Shown here one piece after another: positions 41,040 to 48,794 of a stretch of DNA of 48,794 nt; positions within the stretch are counted from its first letter, which is position 1; each line of letters opens with the position of its first letter. Under the pieces are notes generated by a model. The model was not told the DNA's origin. It worked only from the letters and a program-made list of their open reading frames with translations, and did no database searches. The translations under genes and the position numbers were made by a program. The DNA is from Sandarakinorhabdus cyanobacteriorum (GTDB taxonomy: Bacteria > Pseudomonadota > Alphaproteobacteria > Sphingomonadales > Sphingomonadaceae), in assembly GCF_002251755.1 (NCBI RefSeq), contig NZ_NOXT01000112.1, forward strand, positions 16,928-65,721. The letters are read 5' to 3'.

Positions 41040-41051
41040 GTGGTTGACCCC

Positions 41052-41423
41052 TTACTTCGGACGCTTGGCGCCGTACTTGGAACGGCTCTGCTTGCGGTTC
41101 TTCACGCCCTGCGTGTCGAGCACGCCGCGCACGATGTGATAGCGCACGCCGGGAAGATCCTTCACGCGGCCGCCGCGAATCAGCACAACCGAGTGTTCCT
41201 GCAGGTTGTGGCCTTCGCCGGGGATGTAGCCGATGACTTCAAAGCCATTGGTCAGACGGATCTTGGCGACCTTGCGGAGCGCCGAGTTCGGCTTCTTCGG
41301 GGTGGTGGTGTAAACGCGGGTGCAAACGCCACGCTTCTGCGGGTTGGCCTCCATGGCCGGCACCTTGTTGCGCGCCTTCTGCGGCTCGCGACCCTTGCGG
41401 ATCAACTGGTTGATCGTCGGCAT
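41052..41423 (-). CDS. rpsL: 30S ribosomal protein S12
   Basis: 123 residues. Decoding-centre protein. [13 protein letters not shown] is the standard start; nine further upstream codons are rejected. Lys43 ([11 protein letters not shown]) and Lys88 (VKDLPG), the classic sites of streptomycin-resistance substitutions, are wild type. Asp89, the usual methylthiolation site, is present. First gene of the block; its promoter should lie in the 216 bp upstream, but no convincing hexamer pair was found. Confidence 0.98.
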   Translation of the reverse strand: MPTINQLIRKGREPQKARNKVPAMEANPQKRGVCTRVYTTTPKKPNSALRKVAKIRLTNGFEVIGYIPGEGHNLQEHSVVLIRGGRVKDLPGVRYHIVRGVLDTQGVKNRKQSRSKYGAKRPK

Positions 41424-41639
41424 TGATCTCTCTTCTCGCTTCGACCGCACACCCCCATGGCGCGCGGCCTACTCCAGACCTGCCCCGTTGATCAGCCGGC
41501 GAAACCGGCGCATCACATAAGCACGAACGGCCCCCGGGAAACCGAAGGGCCATCCGCACACGGTGCCATCTGTCGTATCCCCTGCCCGAACCTTGGTCCG
41601 CTCAGGGATGCGCGCCCTTACTCTCAAAGCCTGTCCCGG

Positions 41640-42491
41640 TCAACCGCGCGCCGGATCGTGGAACGGCCGGCAGCCGGCAATCGTCACCCGCTCCATCACC
41701 CGGCGGGCGGGGAAATAATCGCTCACGGCAAAATGCTGGGTGGCGCGATTGTCCCAGAAGGCGATGCTGCCCGGCTGCCAACGGAACCGGCACTGGATTT
41801 CGGGGTTGCCGGCGGTGGCATAAAGATGTGCCAGCAGCCGCTCGCTCTCCACCGGGCTCAGCCCCTCGATATGGCTGGTGAAGCCGCTGTTGACGAACAG
41901 GGTGGGCGCGCCGGTTTCGGGGTGGGTGCGCACCACCGGGTGGCGCTGCGGCGGATATTTGGCGTGCAGTTCCTCCGCCGCCTTGCCCAGCCGCCGGGTG
42001 AACACGCGGGCAATGTCGTGCACCGCGGTCAGGCTGCGGGCGATGCGCTGCATCTCCGGGCTCAACGACAGGAAGGCCAGGTGCATGTCGGCAAACAGCG
42101 TGTCGCCACCCACCGGCGGCACCTCCACCGCGCGCAGGATCGATCCCAGCGACGGCCGTTCCCGCCAGGTCACGTCGCTGTGCCAGTTGTTCTCGCTGCC
42201 CCGGCTGTCGGGCCCGTGGGCGATGCGCAGGATTTCCGGGTTGGGCTGATCCTTCGGCGTTGCCGGGTGGATCTCCAGATCGCCAAAGTGGCGGGCGAAG
42301 GCGATATGCTGTTCGGCGCTGATCTGCTGGTCGCGGAAGAAGATCACCTTGTGCGCCAGCAGGGCCGCGCGGATCGCCGGCACATGATCGCCAATGTCGG
42401 GCGCGGCCAGATCGATGCCGTGGATTTCGGCGCCAATGGCGGGTGTCAACGGCTGGATCTGCAGCATGCTGCGGCTGATCACACTGGCCAT
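41640..42491 (-). CDS. TauD/TfdA-family Fe(II)/2-oxoglutarate dioxygenase
   Basis: Non-haem iron oxygenase of 283 residues, which would hydroxylate a small substrate with 2-oxoglutarate and O2. The iron triad is His104-x-Asp106 (NNWHSDVTW) and His253 (NRATQHFAV); Arg268 (MERVT) is a plausible 2-oxoglutarate ligand. The early segment PAIGAEIHGIDLA is typical. ATG start with GGGGAG nine bases upstream. It is divergent, by 105 bp, from the TIGR04076-type gene. The substrate (taurine, an alkylsulfonate or something else) cannot be read; no ABC transporter lies beside it. Confidence 0.88.
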   Translation of the reverse strand: MASVISRSMLQIQPLTPAIGAEIHGIDLAAPDIGDHVPAIRAALLAHKVIFFRDQQISAEQHIAFARHFGDLEIHPATPKDQPNPEILRIAHGPDSRGSENNWHSDVTWRERPSLGSILRAVEVPPVGGDTLFADMHLAFLSLSPEMQRIARSLTAVHDIARVFTRRLGKAAEELHAKYPPQRHPVVRTHPETGAPTLFVNSGFTSHIEGLSPVESERLLAHLYATAGNPEIQCRFRWQPGSIAFWDNRATQHFAVSDYFPARRVMERVTIAGCRPFHDPARG

Positions 42492-42596
42492 GGCCCATTC
42501 TCCCCTTGTTTTGGAGCAGTATCAGCCTGCGCCGGCGGCGGGGCAAGAGGGCCGCAGCACTGGCGCCGGCTGCCGGGATCGGGCAGAGGCAGCGGC

Positions 42597-42929
42597 ATGG
42601 CTGACGAATTCGAACTTTATGACCTGAAGGTGGAGGTGATCGCTCCGCCCGGCGCCACACTCTGGTGCAATGCCAAGCCCGGCGACTGGTTCGAGCTGCG
42701 CGGGGAGCTGCTGCACCTGCCGCCCGGCCAGGGCTTTTCCATCTACAGCCTTGCCGCCGTGCTGCCGCTGCTCGCTGCCAAGCAGCGCGCCACCCATCCC
42801 AACGACTGGATGGACAGCGATGCCGAGATCGCCTGCCCCGATCCCAACTGCCCGTCGCGGCTGAAGATCACGCGGCTGGGCAAGCGTGTCTTCCGCCGCG
42901 CCGACACCACAGCCACGGTGAAACCATGA
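42597..42929 (+). CDS. TIGR04076-type small protein
   Basis: 110 residues. The pattern matches the TIGR04076 family as recalled: DLKVEVIAPPGATLWCNAKPGDW, SLAAVLPLLAAKQRA, DWM, and the C-terminal IACPDPNCPSRLKI. Three Cys (24, 80 and 85, the last pair as CPDPNC) suggest a metal or thiol site. Family function is not known. Start at MADEFELYD. The stop overlaps the aldo/keto reductase start as ATGA, so the two are probably coupled and functionally linked. Confidence 0.8.
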   Translation: MADEFELYDLKVEVIAPPGATLWCNAKPGDWFELRGELLHLPPGQGFSIYSLAAVLPLLAAKQRATHPNDWMDSDAEIACPDPNCPSRLKITRLGKRVFRRADTTATVKP

Positions 42930-43969
42930 GCATCGAGCGCACCCTGCTAGCCCCCGGCCACGCGATTTCCCGCCTGATCCGCGGCGGCTGGCAGCTGGCC
43001 GGTGATCATGGCCCGGTTGACCGGGCCAGCCTCAACGATGGTTTCCTCGCCGGCTACGATGCCGGCATCACCACGCTGGACTGTGCCGATATCTACACCG
43101 GCGTCGAGGCGATGATCGGCGATTTCCGCCGCCATCTGGCCCAGGCGCGCGGCGCCGAGGCGCTGGCCCGGCTCAAGGTGCATACCAAGTTCGTGCCCGA
43201 TCTCGATGGGCTGGCCCACCTCTCCTTCGCCGATGTCGAAGCCATCATCGACCGGTCGCGCGCACGGCTGGGCATGGAGCGGCTCGATCTGGTGCAGTTC
43301 CACTGGTGGGATTATGGCCTGGGCGATCCGGTGGCGGCGCTGCACCACCTCGCCCGCCTGCGCGCCGATGGCCGTATCGCCCATATCGCCGGCACCAATT
43401 TCGATGCCGCCCATCTGGCCCAGTTCGCCGCCGCCGGCGTGCCGCTGGCCAGCATCCAGGTGCAATATTCGCTGCTCGATCGCCGGCCGGCCGGTGCCTT
43501 TGCCGCCACCGCCGCCGCCAGCGGAACCGGCCTCCTCTGCTATGGCACGCTGGCCGGCGGCTTCCTCTCCGCCCGCTGGCTGGGCCAGCCCGATCCGGCC
43601 GCCATCCTCACCAACCGCAGCCTGATCAAATATCGCCTGATCATCGATGAATGCGGCGGCTGGGATGCGTTCCAGGGCCTGCTCGAAACCCTGGGCGCCA
43701 TCGCCGCCAGCCACGACGTGCCGCTATCGGCCGTGGCCGCGCGCTGGGTGCTCGATCAACCCCAGGTCGCCGCCATCATCATCGGCGCCCGCGATGCCAG
43801 TCATCTCGCCGACACGCTGGCCATCGCGACCGTGCGCCTCTCGCCCGCCGATCACGCCCGCATCGCCGCCGCCCTGCCCGCCGGCCCGCAAGGCGATGTC
43901 TATGCCCTCGAACGCGACCGCACCGGGCGCCACGGCCGCATCATGAAATATGGCCTGAACAAGGGGTAG
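42926..43969 (+). CDS. Aldo/keto reductase
   Basis: NAD(P)H-dependent oxidoreductase with a TIM-barrel fold, 347 residues. The catalytic tetrad is Asp52, Tyr57 (LDCADIYTG), Lys88 (HTKFVPD) and His126 (VQFHWWDY). Cofactor-binding segments near the C-terminus include ARWVLDQPQVAAIIIGARD. Substrate unknown. It is tightly coupled to the TIGR04076-type gene and ends convergent to argG. Confidence 0.92.
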   Translation: MSIERTLLAPGHAISRLIRGGWQLAGDHGPVDRASLNDGFLAGYDAGITTLDCADIYTGVEAMIGDFRRHLAQARGAEALARLKVHTKFVPDLDGLAHLSFADVEAIIDRSRARLGMERLDLVQFHWWDYGLGDPVAALHHLARLRADGRIAHIAGTNFDAAHLAQFAAAGVPLASIQVQYSLLDRRPAGAFAATAAASGTGLLCYGTLAGGFLSARWLGQPDPAAILTNRSLIKYRLIIDECGGWDAFQGLLETLGAIAASHDVPLSAVAARWVLDQPQVAAIIIGARDASHLADTLAIATVRLSPADHARIAAALPAGPQGDVYALERDRTGRHGRIMKYGLNKG

Positions 43970-43991
43970 AGCAGGAAAAGGCCTCCCGCAG

Positions 43992-44010
43992 CCAGGGCCT
44001 CAGGCCCTGG
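43992..44010. terminator. Bidirectional hairpin between convergent genes
   Basis: CCAGGGCC-TCA-GGCCCTGG, a perfect 8-bp stem with a 3-nt loop, in the 62-bp gap between the aldo/keto reductase and argG stops. It is suitable for both strands, though neither side has a T-tract. Confidence 0.45.
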
Positions 44011-44031
44011 TCGCCGAAGGCCCCGTTCAAC

Positions 44032-45252
44032 TTACCGCCCGTCGCGCCGCCCCAGCAGGCGCAGCCGCAGCGCGTTCAGCCGGATGAAGCCGGCCGCATC
44101 GCGCTGGTCATAGGCGCCGCGGTCATCCTCGAACGTCACGATGCCGGCGGAATAGAGGCTGTAGGGTGATTTGCGCCCCACCACGCCCACATTGCCCTTG
44201 TACAGCTTCAGCCGCACCGTGCCGGTCACCTTGTCCTGGCTGTGATCGATGGCCGCCTGCAGCATCTCACGCTCCGGCGCGAACCAGAAGCCGTTGTAGA
44301 TCAGCTCGGCATATTTCGGCATCAGCTCATCCTTCAGATGCGCCGCGCCGCGATCCAGCGTGATCTGCTCGATGCCGCGGTGGGCGATGTGCAGGATGGT
44401 GCCGCCCGGCGTTTCATACATGCCGCGCGATTTCATGCCGACAAAGCGGTTCTCCAACAGGTCCAGCCGCCCGATGCCATGCCGCTTGCCCAATTCGTTC
44501 AGCTTGGCCAGCAACGCCGCCGGGCTCAGCCCCTCGCCATTGATCGCCACCGCATCGCCGCGTTCGAAATCCACGGTGATATATTCCGGTGCATCCGGCG
44601 CCTCTTCCGGGTGATCGGTGCGGCTGTAGACATAATCCGGCACCTCTTCCCACGGATCCTCCAGCACTTTCCCTTCCGACGAGGTGTGCAGCAGGTTGGC
44701 GTCCGTGCTGAACGGGCTCTCGCCGCGCTTGTCCTTCGCCACCGGAATCTGGTGCTGCTCGGCAAAGGCAATCAGTGCCTCGCGGCTGTTCAGGCTCCAC
44801 TCCCGCCACGGCGCGATGATGCGGATATCGGGCGACAGCGCATAATAACCCAGCTCGAAGCGCACCTGGTCATTGCCCTTGCCGGTCGCGCCATGGCTCA
44901 CCGCATCGGCGCCCACGGCCTTGGCAATCTCGATCTGGCGCTCGGCAATCAGCGGCCGCGCAATGGAAGTGCCGAGCAGATACAGGCCTTCATAGAGCGC
45001 GTTGGCCCGCATCATCGGGAACACGAAGTCCTTCACGAACTCCTCGCGCAGATCGTCGATGAAGATATTCTCCGGCTTGATCCCCAGCATCAGCGCCTTG
45101 GCCCGCGCCGGCTCCAGCTCCTCGCCCTGGCCCAGATCGGCGGTGAATGTGACCACCTCGCAGCCATATTCGGTCTGCAGCCATTTCAGGATCACGCTGG
45201 TATCCAGCCCCCCCGAATAGGCCAGCACCACCTTCTTGATCGAATCAGCCAT
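44032..45252 (-). CDS. argG: Argininosuccinate synthase
   Basis: Joins citrulline and aspartate in arginine biosynthesis, using ATP. 406 residues, the usual length. The PP-loop is [14 protein letters not shown] at the N-terminus (residues 10-18 for AYSGGLDTS). Citrulline/aspartate-binding segments ([15 protein letters not shown]) are intact. Single gene on this strand; divergent from the DUF1801 gene. Confidence 0.98.
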   Translation of the reverse strand: MADSIKKVVLAYSGGLDTSVILKWLQTEYGCEVVTFTADLGQGEELEPARAKALMLGIKPENIFIDDLREEFVKDFVFPMMRANALYEGLYLLGTSIARPLIAERQIEIAKAVGADAVSHGATGKGNDQVRFELGYYALSPDIRIIAPWREWSLNSREALIAFAEQHQIPVAKDKRGESPFSTDANLLHTSSEGKVLEDPWEEVPDYVYSRTDHPEEAPDAPEYITVDFERGDAVAINGEGLSPAALLAKLNELGKRHGIGRLDLLENRFVGMKSRGMYETPGGTILHIAHRGIEQITLDRGAAHLKDELMPKYAELIYNGFWFAPEREMLQAAIDHSQDKVTGTVRLKLYKGNVGVVGRKSPYSLYSAGIVTFEDDRGAYDQRDAAGFIRLNALRLRLLGRRDGR

Positions 45253-45267
45253 CGCAAATCCCTTCCG

Positions 45268-45295
45268 TTGTGGGTGCGCGCCTATTTGCTATGCT
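45268..45295 (+). promoter_or_regulatory. Candidate promoter of the DUF1801 gene
   Basis: TTGTGG, a 16-bp spacer and TATGCT, about 40 bp before the ATG. A minus-strand promoter for argG (TTGCAA, 16-bp spacer, ATAGGC) would overlap it. Pattern match only. Confidence 0.35.
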
Positions 45296-45332
45296 GCGCA
45301 CTTGCAAGTCGGGGGATACACCGGGAGGAACC

Positions 45333-45743
45333 ATGGGCACCACCGCACCCAAAACCCAACCCACCAGCGCCAGCGTGCCCGATTATCTCGCCGCCCTCGA
45401 TCCCCCACGCCGCCGCGACGAGGCACAGGCCATCGGCGCCCTGCTTGAAACCATCACCGGCCACCCGCCCATCCTCTGGGGCACCAGCATCATCGGCTTC
45501 GGCACCTACCCCACCAAGACCGGCCCCTGGCCCCGCCTTGGCTTCTCCCCCCGCAAGGCCAACCACGTCATCTATCTGATGGACGGCTTCACCGGCCAGG
45601 CCGACCTGCTGGCCCGCCTGGGCAAGGCCACGACCGGCGTCTCATGCCTCTATGTCAAGAAACTCGCCGATGTGGACATGGACGTCCTCGCCGAAATGGC
45701 CCGCCGCTCCTGGGCGATGATGGCAGAACGCCATCCGCTGTGA
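45333..45743 (+). CDS. DUF1801 domain protein
   Basis: 136 residues. The order is typical of the family: SVPDYLAALDPPRRRDEA at the N-terminus, then HPPILWGTSIIGFG and PRLGFSPRKANHVIYLMDGF, with SCLYVKKLADVDMDVL near the end. These proteins are small, soluble and of unknown function. ATG chosen with GGGAGGAA eight bases upstream; 21 upstream in-frame codons overlap the promoter. Confidence 0.88.
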   Translation: MGTTAPKTQPTSASVPDYLAALDPPRRRDEAQAIGALLETITGHPPILWGTSIIGFGTYPTKTGPWPRLGFSPRKANHVIYLMDGFTGQADLLARLGKATTGVSCLYVKKLADVDMDVLAEMARRSWAMMAERHPL

Positions 45744-45851
45744 TGTCAAAAATCTCGCAACCGACCTTGCTCATTGCGTCGCCACGGTAACTTGCAATTG
45801 CGGCGCGGCTGGGCTTTAGGCCAGCGCGGGTGAGCGGGGGAGTGCGGCGTC

Positions 45852-47315
45852 GTGCGGATCGGTGAACTGCTGGAAGCGGCCGGGCTGGTGAGCGAGGCCG
45901 ACATTGCCCGGGCCATTGACCGGCAGCATGCCGAAGGCGGGCGGCTGGGGCCCAATCTGGTGGCCGTTGGGGCGATTTCGGCCGAGGAACTGGCGCGTTT
46001 CTGTGATGCCATGCCGCTGGAGCCAGTGACTCTGGCCGAAACCGGCCTGACCGAACCCTTTCTGATCGATCTGATGCTGAAGCTGTTGTTCATCGGGCCG
46101 GCGGAAACCCCCGATGATCTGGCGATGCGCATGCAATTGTCCCCCAAGCTGATCACCGAACTGCTGGAGGCGGCGCGGCGGGGGCAGCTGGTGGTGGCAT
46201 TGGGTGGTGGCAGCGGGGCGCTGCAAATGCGGTACGAGCTGACCGAGGCCGGCAAGACGCGGGCGCGCGAGGCGATGGCGCGATCGGCCTATACCGGGCC
46301 GGCGCCGGTGCCGCTGGAGCTGCATTGCCATTGGCTGGAGCGCCAGAAGGTCACCAACGAGACGATTGATGTTGCCAGCATGCGCCATGCCTTTGACGGG
46401 CTGGAGGTGACCGATGCGCTGGTGGACAAGCTGGGCCCGGCGGTGACATCGGGCCGGGCGGTGCTGATGTATGGCCCGCCGGGCAACGGCAAGACATCGG
46501 TGGCGCAGCGGTTGAACCGGGTGTTCCGCCAGATCATCTACATCCCGCACGCCGTGCTGGTGGAAGGCCAGGTGATGACGGTGTTTGACCCCGATGTGCA
46601 CACGCCCATCGGCCAGCAGACGCTGCTGCGGCCCCGCCTGTTTGCCAGCCTGCACCGGGAAGAGGCGGACGGCCGGTTCGTGCCGTGCCGGCGGCCGTTC
46701 ATCGTGACCGGCGGCGAGCTGACGATGGAAATGCTGGACCTGCGCCACGAGGCGGGCGGCAATTTCTATGTGGCGCCGTTGCACATGAAGGCGGCCGGCG
46801 GCTGCCTGCTGATCGATGATTTCGGCCGCCATATGGTGTCGCCCACGGCCCTGCTCAACCGCTGGATCGTGCCGCTGGAAAACCGGGTGGATTATCTGAA
46901 GCTTGCCACCGGCAAGAGCTTCCGGGTGCCGTTCCAGACGGTGGTGATCTTTTCGACCAATCTGGCCCCGGCCGATCTGATGGACCCGGCCTTTCTGCGC
47001 CGTATTCCGTACAAGCTGGAAATCGGCGCGCCATCATCGGCGGTGTGGCGGCGGATCTTCATGGCGGTGGCAGCCGATTGCGGCATTGCCACCGATGATG
47101 GCGCGGTGGCGGCGATCGAGCATCAACTGACCAGTGTGCACGGCCTTGAACTGGCGGCCTATCAACCGCGCTTCATCCTGGATCAGATCGTGGCGGCGTC
47201 GCGCTTTCGCGGGCAGATGCCGGCGCTGGCCGATGATCTGGTGGCGCTGGCGCTCGACAATCTGGTGGTGGCGCGGCGCAATCCCGAAGACGGGCCAACG
47301 CTGGCCAATATGTGA
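45852..47315 (+). CDS. GspE-N-like / AAA+ ATPase fusion protein
   Basis: 487 residues, GTG start. Residues 1-60 (IGELLEAAGLVSEADIARAI, then GGRLGPNLVAVGAISAEEL) resemble the N-terminal domain of type II secretion/pilus ATPases (GspE_N/MshEN), which in some members binds c-di-GMP. Residues about 70-145 look like a winged helix. A AAA+ module follows: Walker A GPPGNGKT at 208-215, Walker B CLLIDDFG at 318-325, sensor-1 Asn370 (IFSTN) and a possible Arg finger at 383-384. The C-terminal lid runs to the end. The AAA+ part is not a GspE-type secretion ATPase. No pilus or secretion genes lie nearby. It converges on the oxygenase gene with a 9-bp gap. Confidence 0.85.
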   Translation: MRIGELLEAAGLVSEADIARAIDRQHAEGGRLGPNLVAVGAISAEELARFCDAMPLEPVTLAETGLTEPFLIDLMLKLLFIGPAETPDDLAMRMQLSPKLITELLEAARRGQLVVALGGGSGALQMRYELTEAGKTRAREAMARSAYTGPAPVPLELHCHWLERQKVTNETIDVASMRHAFDGLEVTDALVDKLGPAVTSGRAVLMYGPPGNGKTSVAQRLNRVFRQIIYIPHAVLVEGQVMTVFDPDVHTPIGQQTLLRPRLFASLHREEADGRFVPCRRPFIVTGGELTMEMLDLRHEAGGNFYVAPLHMKAAGGCLLIDDFGRHMVSPTALLNRWIVPLENRVDYLKLATGKSFRVPFQTVVIFSTNLAPADLMDPAFLRRIPYKLEIGAPSSAVWRRIFMAVAADCGIATDDGAVAAIEHQLTSVHGLELAAYQPRFILDQIVAASRFRGQMPALADDLVALALDNLVVARRNPEDGPTLANM

Positions 47316-47324
47316 CCGGCGCGG

Positions 47325-47927
47325 TCAGGCGAAATTGAAGCTGATCGAGATGCGGTCGGCCTTGGCGCCGTTGGGCATCACCTCGTGGCGCAGCCAGCTT
47401 TCCCACAGCAGCAGCAGGCCGGGACGGGGCTGGACGTGCACGAAATTGCGCATGGCTTCGGGCGCGTCGGGCAGGCGCGGCGGGCTGTGCATCAGCATCG
47501 GCAGTCGCGGATCCTCGAACCGGATGGCGCCGGCGCCGTCGGGCACCTCGAGATAGAGCGTGCCCGACAGGCTGCTGTACGGGTGGATATGGCCGCTGTG
47601 GCTGCCGCCGGGCTTGAGGATATTGACCCAAAGGCTGTCGAGCCGGGGTTTCTTGCCGGCGAAATCCAGATGGGCGGCAGCGGCGAACTGCGCCGCCTGG
47701 GCCACGAGCCAGCGGGCCAGATCGGCAAAGGCGGGATCGCGGCGCGGCAGATCGTTCAGCGAGGCATAGCTGGTGTAGCCGCGATAGGCGTGCGCCTTGC
47801 TCCAGGCGCGCCCGGCACGATCATCGTCGGCCAGGGTGCGGGCGCTGTGCGCCAGATCGGCCAGCAGGGCCGCATCGGCCAGATCGGCCTGCCAGAGAAG
47901 GGTGGGGAACAGAGCGGTCGCGGTCAT
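47325..47927 (-). CDS. TIGR02466-type putative Fe(II)/2-oxoglutarate oxygenase
   Basis: 200 residues. The family pattern is recognised from SLWVNILKPGGSHSGHIHPY, SLSGTLYLEVP and the C-terminal LRHEVMPN...RISISFNF. Candidate iron or substrate residues are His110, His113, His115 and His181, with Arg192 for 2-oxoglutarate; which of these bind iron is not certain. Predicted cytosolic. ATG start; the divergent beta-helix gene begins 169 bp away. Substrate unknown. Confidence 0.8.
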   Translation of the reverse strand: MTATALFPTLLWQADLADAALLADLAHSARTLADDDRAGRAWSKAHAYRGYTSYASLNDLPRRDPAFADLARWLVAQAAQFAAAAHLDFAGKKPRLDSLWVNILKPGGSHSGHIHPYSSLSGTLYLEVPDGAGAIRFEDPRLPMLMHSPPRLPDAPEAMRNFVHVQPRPGLLLLWESWLRHEVMPNGAKADRISISFNFA

Positions 47928-48096
47928 CGCCTGGCCTTTTGAACCCGGCGATGGGCAGGCGCAAGCCGCCGTGATGCGTCCGAAATGGAGGTGATGCTGC
48001 CAATGCGGGCAAAGTCCGTTTCGGACCTGTCGTTACCCAACCCGGATGAAGCCGATGGCGCGCCCTGCGCCCTTGGCCCGGGTTGGAGGTGTGTTG

Positions 48097-48780
48097 ATGG
48101 GCCTGGCGTGGCAGCGGATGGCCGTGGCGATGGCAGCACCGGTGGCGGCGGCCACGGTGGTGATGACGCCATTGAACGTGAACAGCGCGCTGGCGCAGCT
48201 GCGCCCCGGCGACACGCTGCGGCTGGAAGGCGTGTTCACCACGCGTCTGGCCTTTCAGAACCGCGATTTCGGCGGCGTGACGGTGGATGGCAGCCGCGCG
48301 ACGTTGGTGCAGGGCTTGAACCTGCGCAATGTCCGCAATGTTACCTTTGCCGGGCTGACTGTGGGCGCGGCCGGGCTGGCCACGTCGGCGCGCTTTTCGA
48401 TCAATCTTGATGCCTCCACCCATGTCAGCTTTGCCGAAACGACCATCCTGGGCAATGGCGGCAGTGCCGGCACCGGCCTGCGCGCGATCAATTCGGAATT
48501 CGTGACGGTGCGTGATTCGCGTTTCGAGGGCCTGCTGGATGGGATCACGCTGATCAGTTCGCCCAACAGCCTGATCGCGCGCAACCGTTTTGAAAATGGC
48601 GGTTCTGACGGTGTGAAGGTGGTGGACAGCCATCGCATCATCCTGTCAGGCAACAGCTGCAGCGGCTTTGTCATCCAGCCGGGTGTCCACCCCGATTGCA
48701 TCCAGTTTCTCAGCCGGCCCGACAAGCCAGTGCAATCGGATATCTATGTGCTGAACCCGGATTATTCACCGGCCGGGTGA
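48097..48780 (+). CDS. Right-handed parallel beta-helix protein (probably frame-broken)
   Basis: 227 residues in the open frame. The ATG has GGAGG seven bases upstream; an earlier in-frame ATG at 48046 lacks one. The N-terminus (MAVAMAAPVAAATVVM) may be a signal peptide. Repeats of short beta rungs follow (LNLRNVRNVTFAGL, FVTVRDSRFEGLLDGITLI, SLIARNRFENGGSDGV), typical of pectate-lyase-like helices. The frame ends abruptly at a TGA just after DIYVLN. Removing one C from the CCC at about 48699-48701 would continue into a plausible rung, so a frameshift or base-calling error is likely and the true gene extends past the window. Confidence 0.75.
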   Translation: MGLAWQRMAVAMAAPVAAATVVMTPLNVNSALAQLRPGDTLRLEGVFTTRLAFQNRDFGGVTVDGSRATLVQGLNLRNVRNVTFAGLTVGAAGLATSARFSINLDASTHVSFAETTILGNGGSAGTGLRAINSEFVTVRDSRFEGLLDGITLISSPNSLIARNRFENGGSDGVKVVDSHRIILSGNSCSGFVIQPGVHPDCIQFLSRPDKPVQSDIYVLNPDYSPAG

Positions 48781-48794
48781 TTTCGGGTTGGCGA

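Noticed and set aside
41457-42596. Upstream extension of the TIGR04076-type frame
   Set aside because: Antisense to the TauD-type dioxygenase; family similarity starts only at 42597.

Overview
The window is GC-rich chromosomal DNA from an alphaproteobacterium, most likely of the order Sphingomonadales. This placement is inferred from gene content. The F1 ATP synthase genes (atpHAGDC) stand apart from any F0 genes. A secreted protein ends in a PEPxxWAM-type sorting signal with a C-terminal arginine cluster. The ribosomal S5 protein carries an Arg/Gly-rich N-terminal extension, and secB-murJ-trpS follows the ribosomal superoperon. No rRNA, tRNA, CRISPR array, insertion sequence or phage gene was recognised.

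Layout. Positions 1-5.7 kb (minus strand) hold radA, a CvpA-type membrane gene, cysS, an IscU-like scaffold gene and a Kef-type cation/proton antiporter, several of them start-stop overlapped. From 5.8 to 12.1 kb lies a mixed accessory stretch: a secreted M20 peptidase, a patatin-like lipase, a PEP-CTERM protein and two unknown membrane proteins. From 12.2 to 17.2 kb is the atpHAGDC operon, with a clear intrinsic terminator. From 17.3 to 18.7 kb are a small secreted protein, a 32-residue single-span membrane protein and a DUF4136-type lipoprotein.

From 41.4 kb back to 19.1 kb (minus strand) runs a nearly uninterrupted block in the order rpsL-rpsG-fusA-tuf, rpsJ through rplO, secY-adk-rpsM-rpsK-rpoA-rplQ, secB, murJ-trpS. 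It makes the ribosome core, the elongation factors, the Sec translocon, an export chaperone, RNA polymerase alpha, the lipid II flippase and TrpRS. An intrinsic-terminator-like hairpin with a U7 tract sits just upstream of the rpsJ start codon. Many other intercistronic gaps hold a hairpin shortly after the preceding stop codon.

From 41.6 to 48.8 kb is a second accessory stretch. It holds a TauD-type dioxygenase divergent from a coupled TIGR04076-type/aldo-keto reductase pair, argG, a DUF1801 protein, a GspE-N-like/AAA+ ATPase, a TIGR02466-type oxygenase and a parallel beta-helix protein whose frame appears broken near the window edge.

The least explained elements are the rpsJ leader, the recurrent post-stop hairpins, the TIGR04076/reductase/dioxygenase cluster, the AAA+ fusion protein and the 32-residue membrane protein. 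Family names come from recalled motifs; no database search was run.
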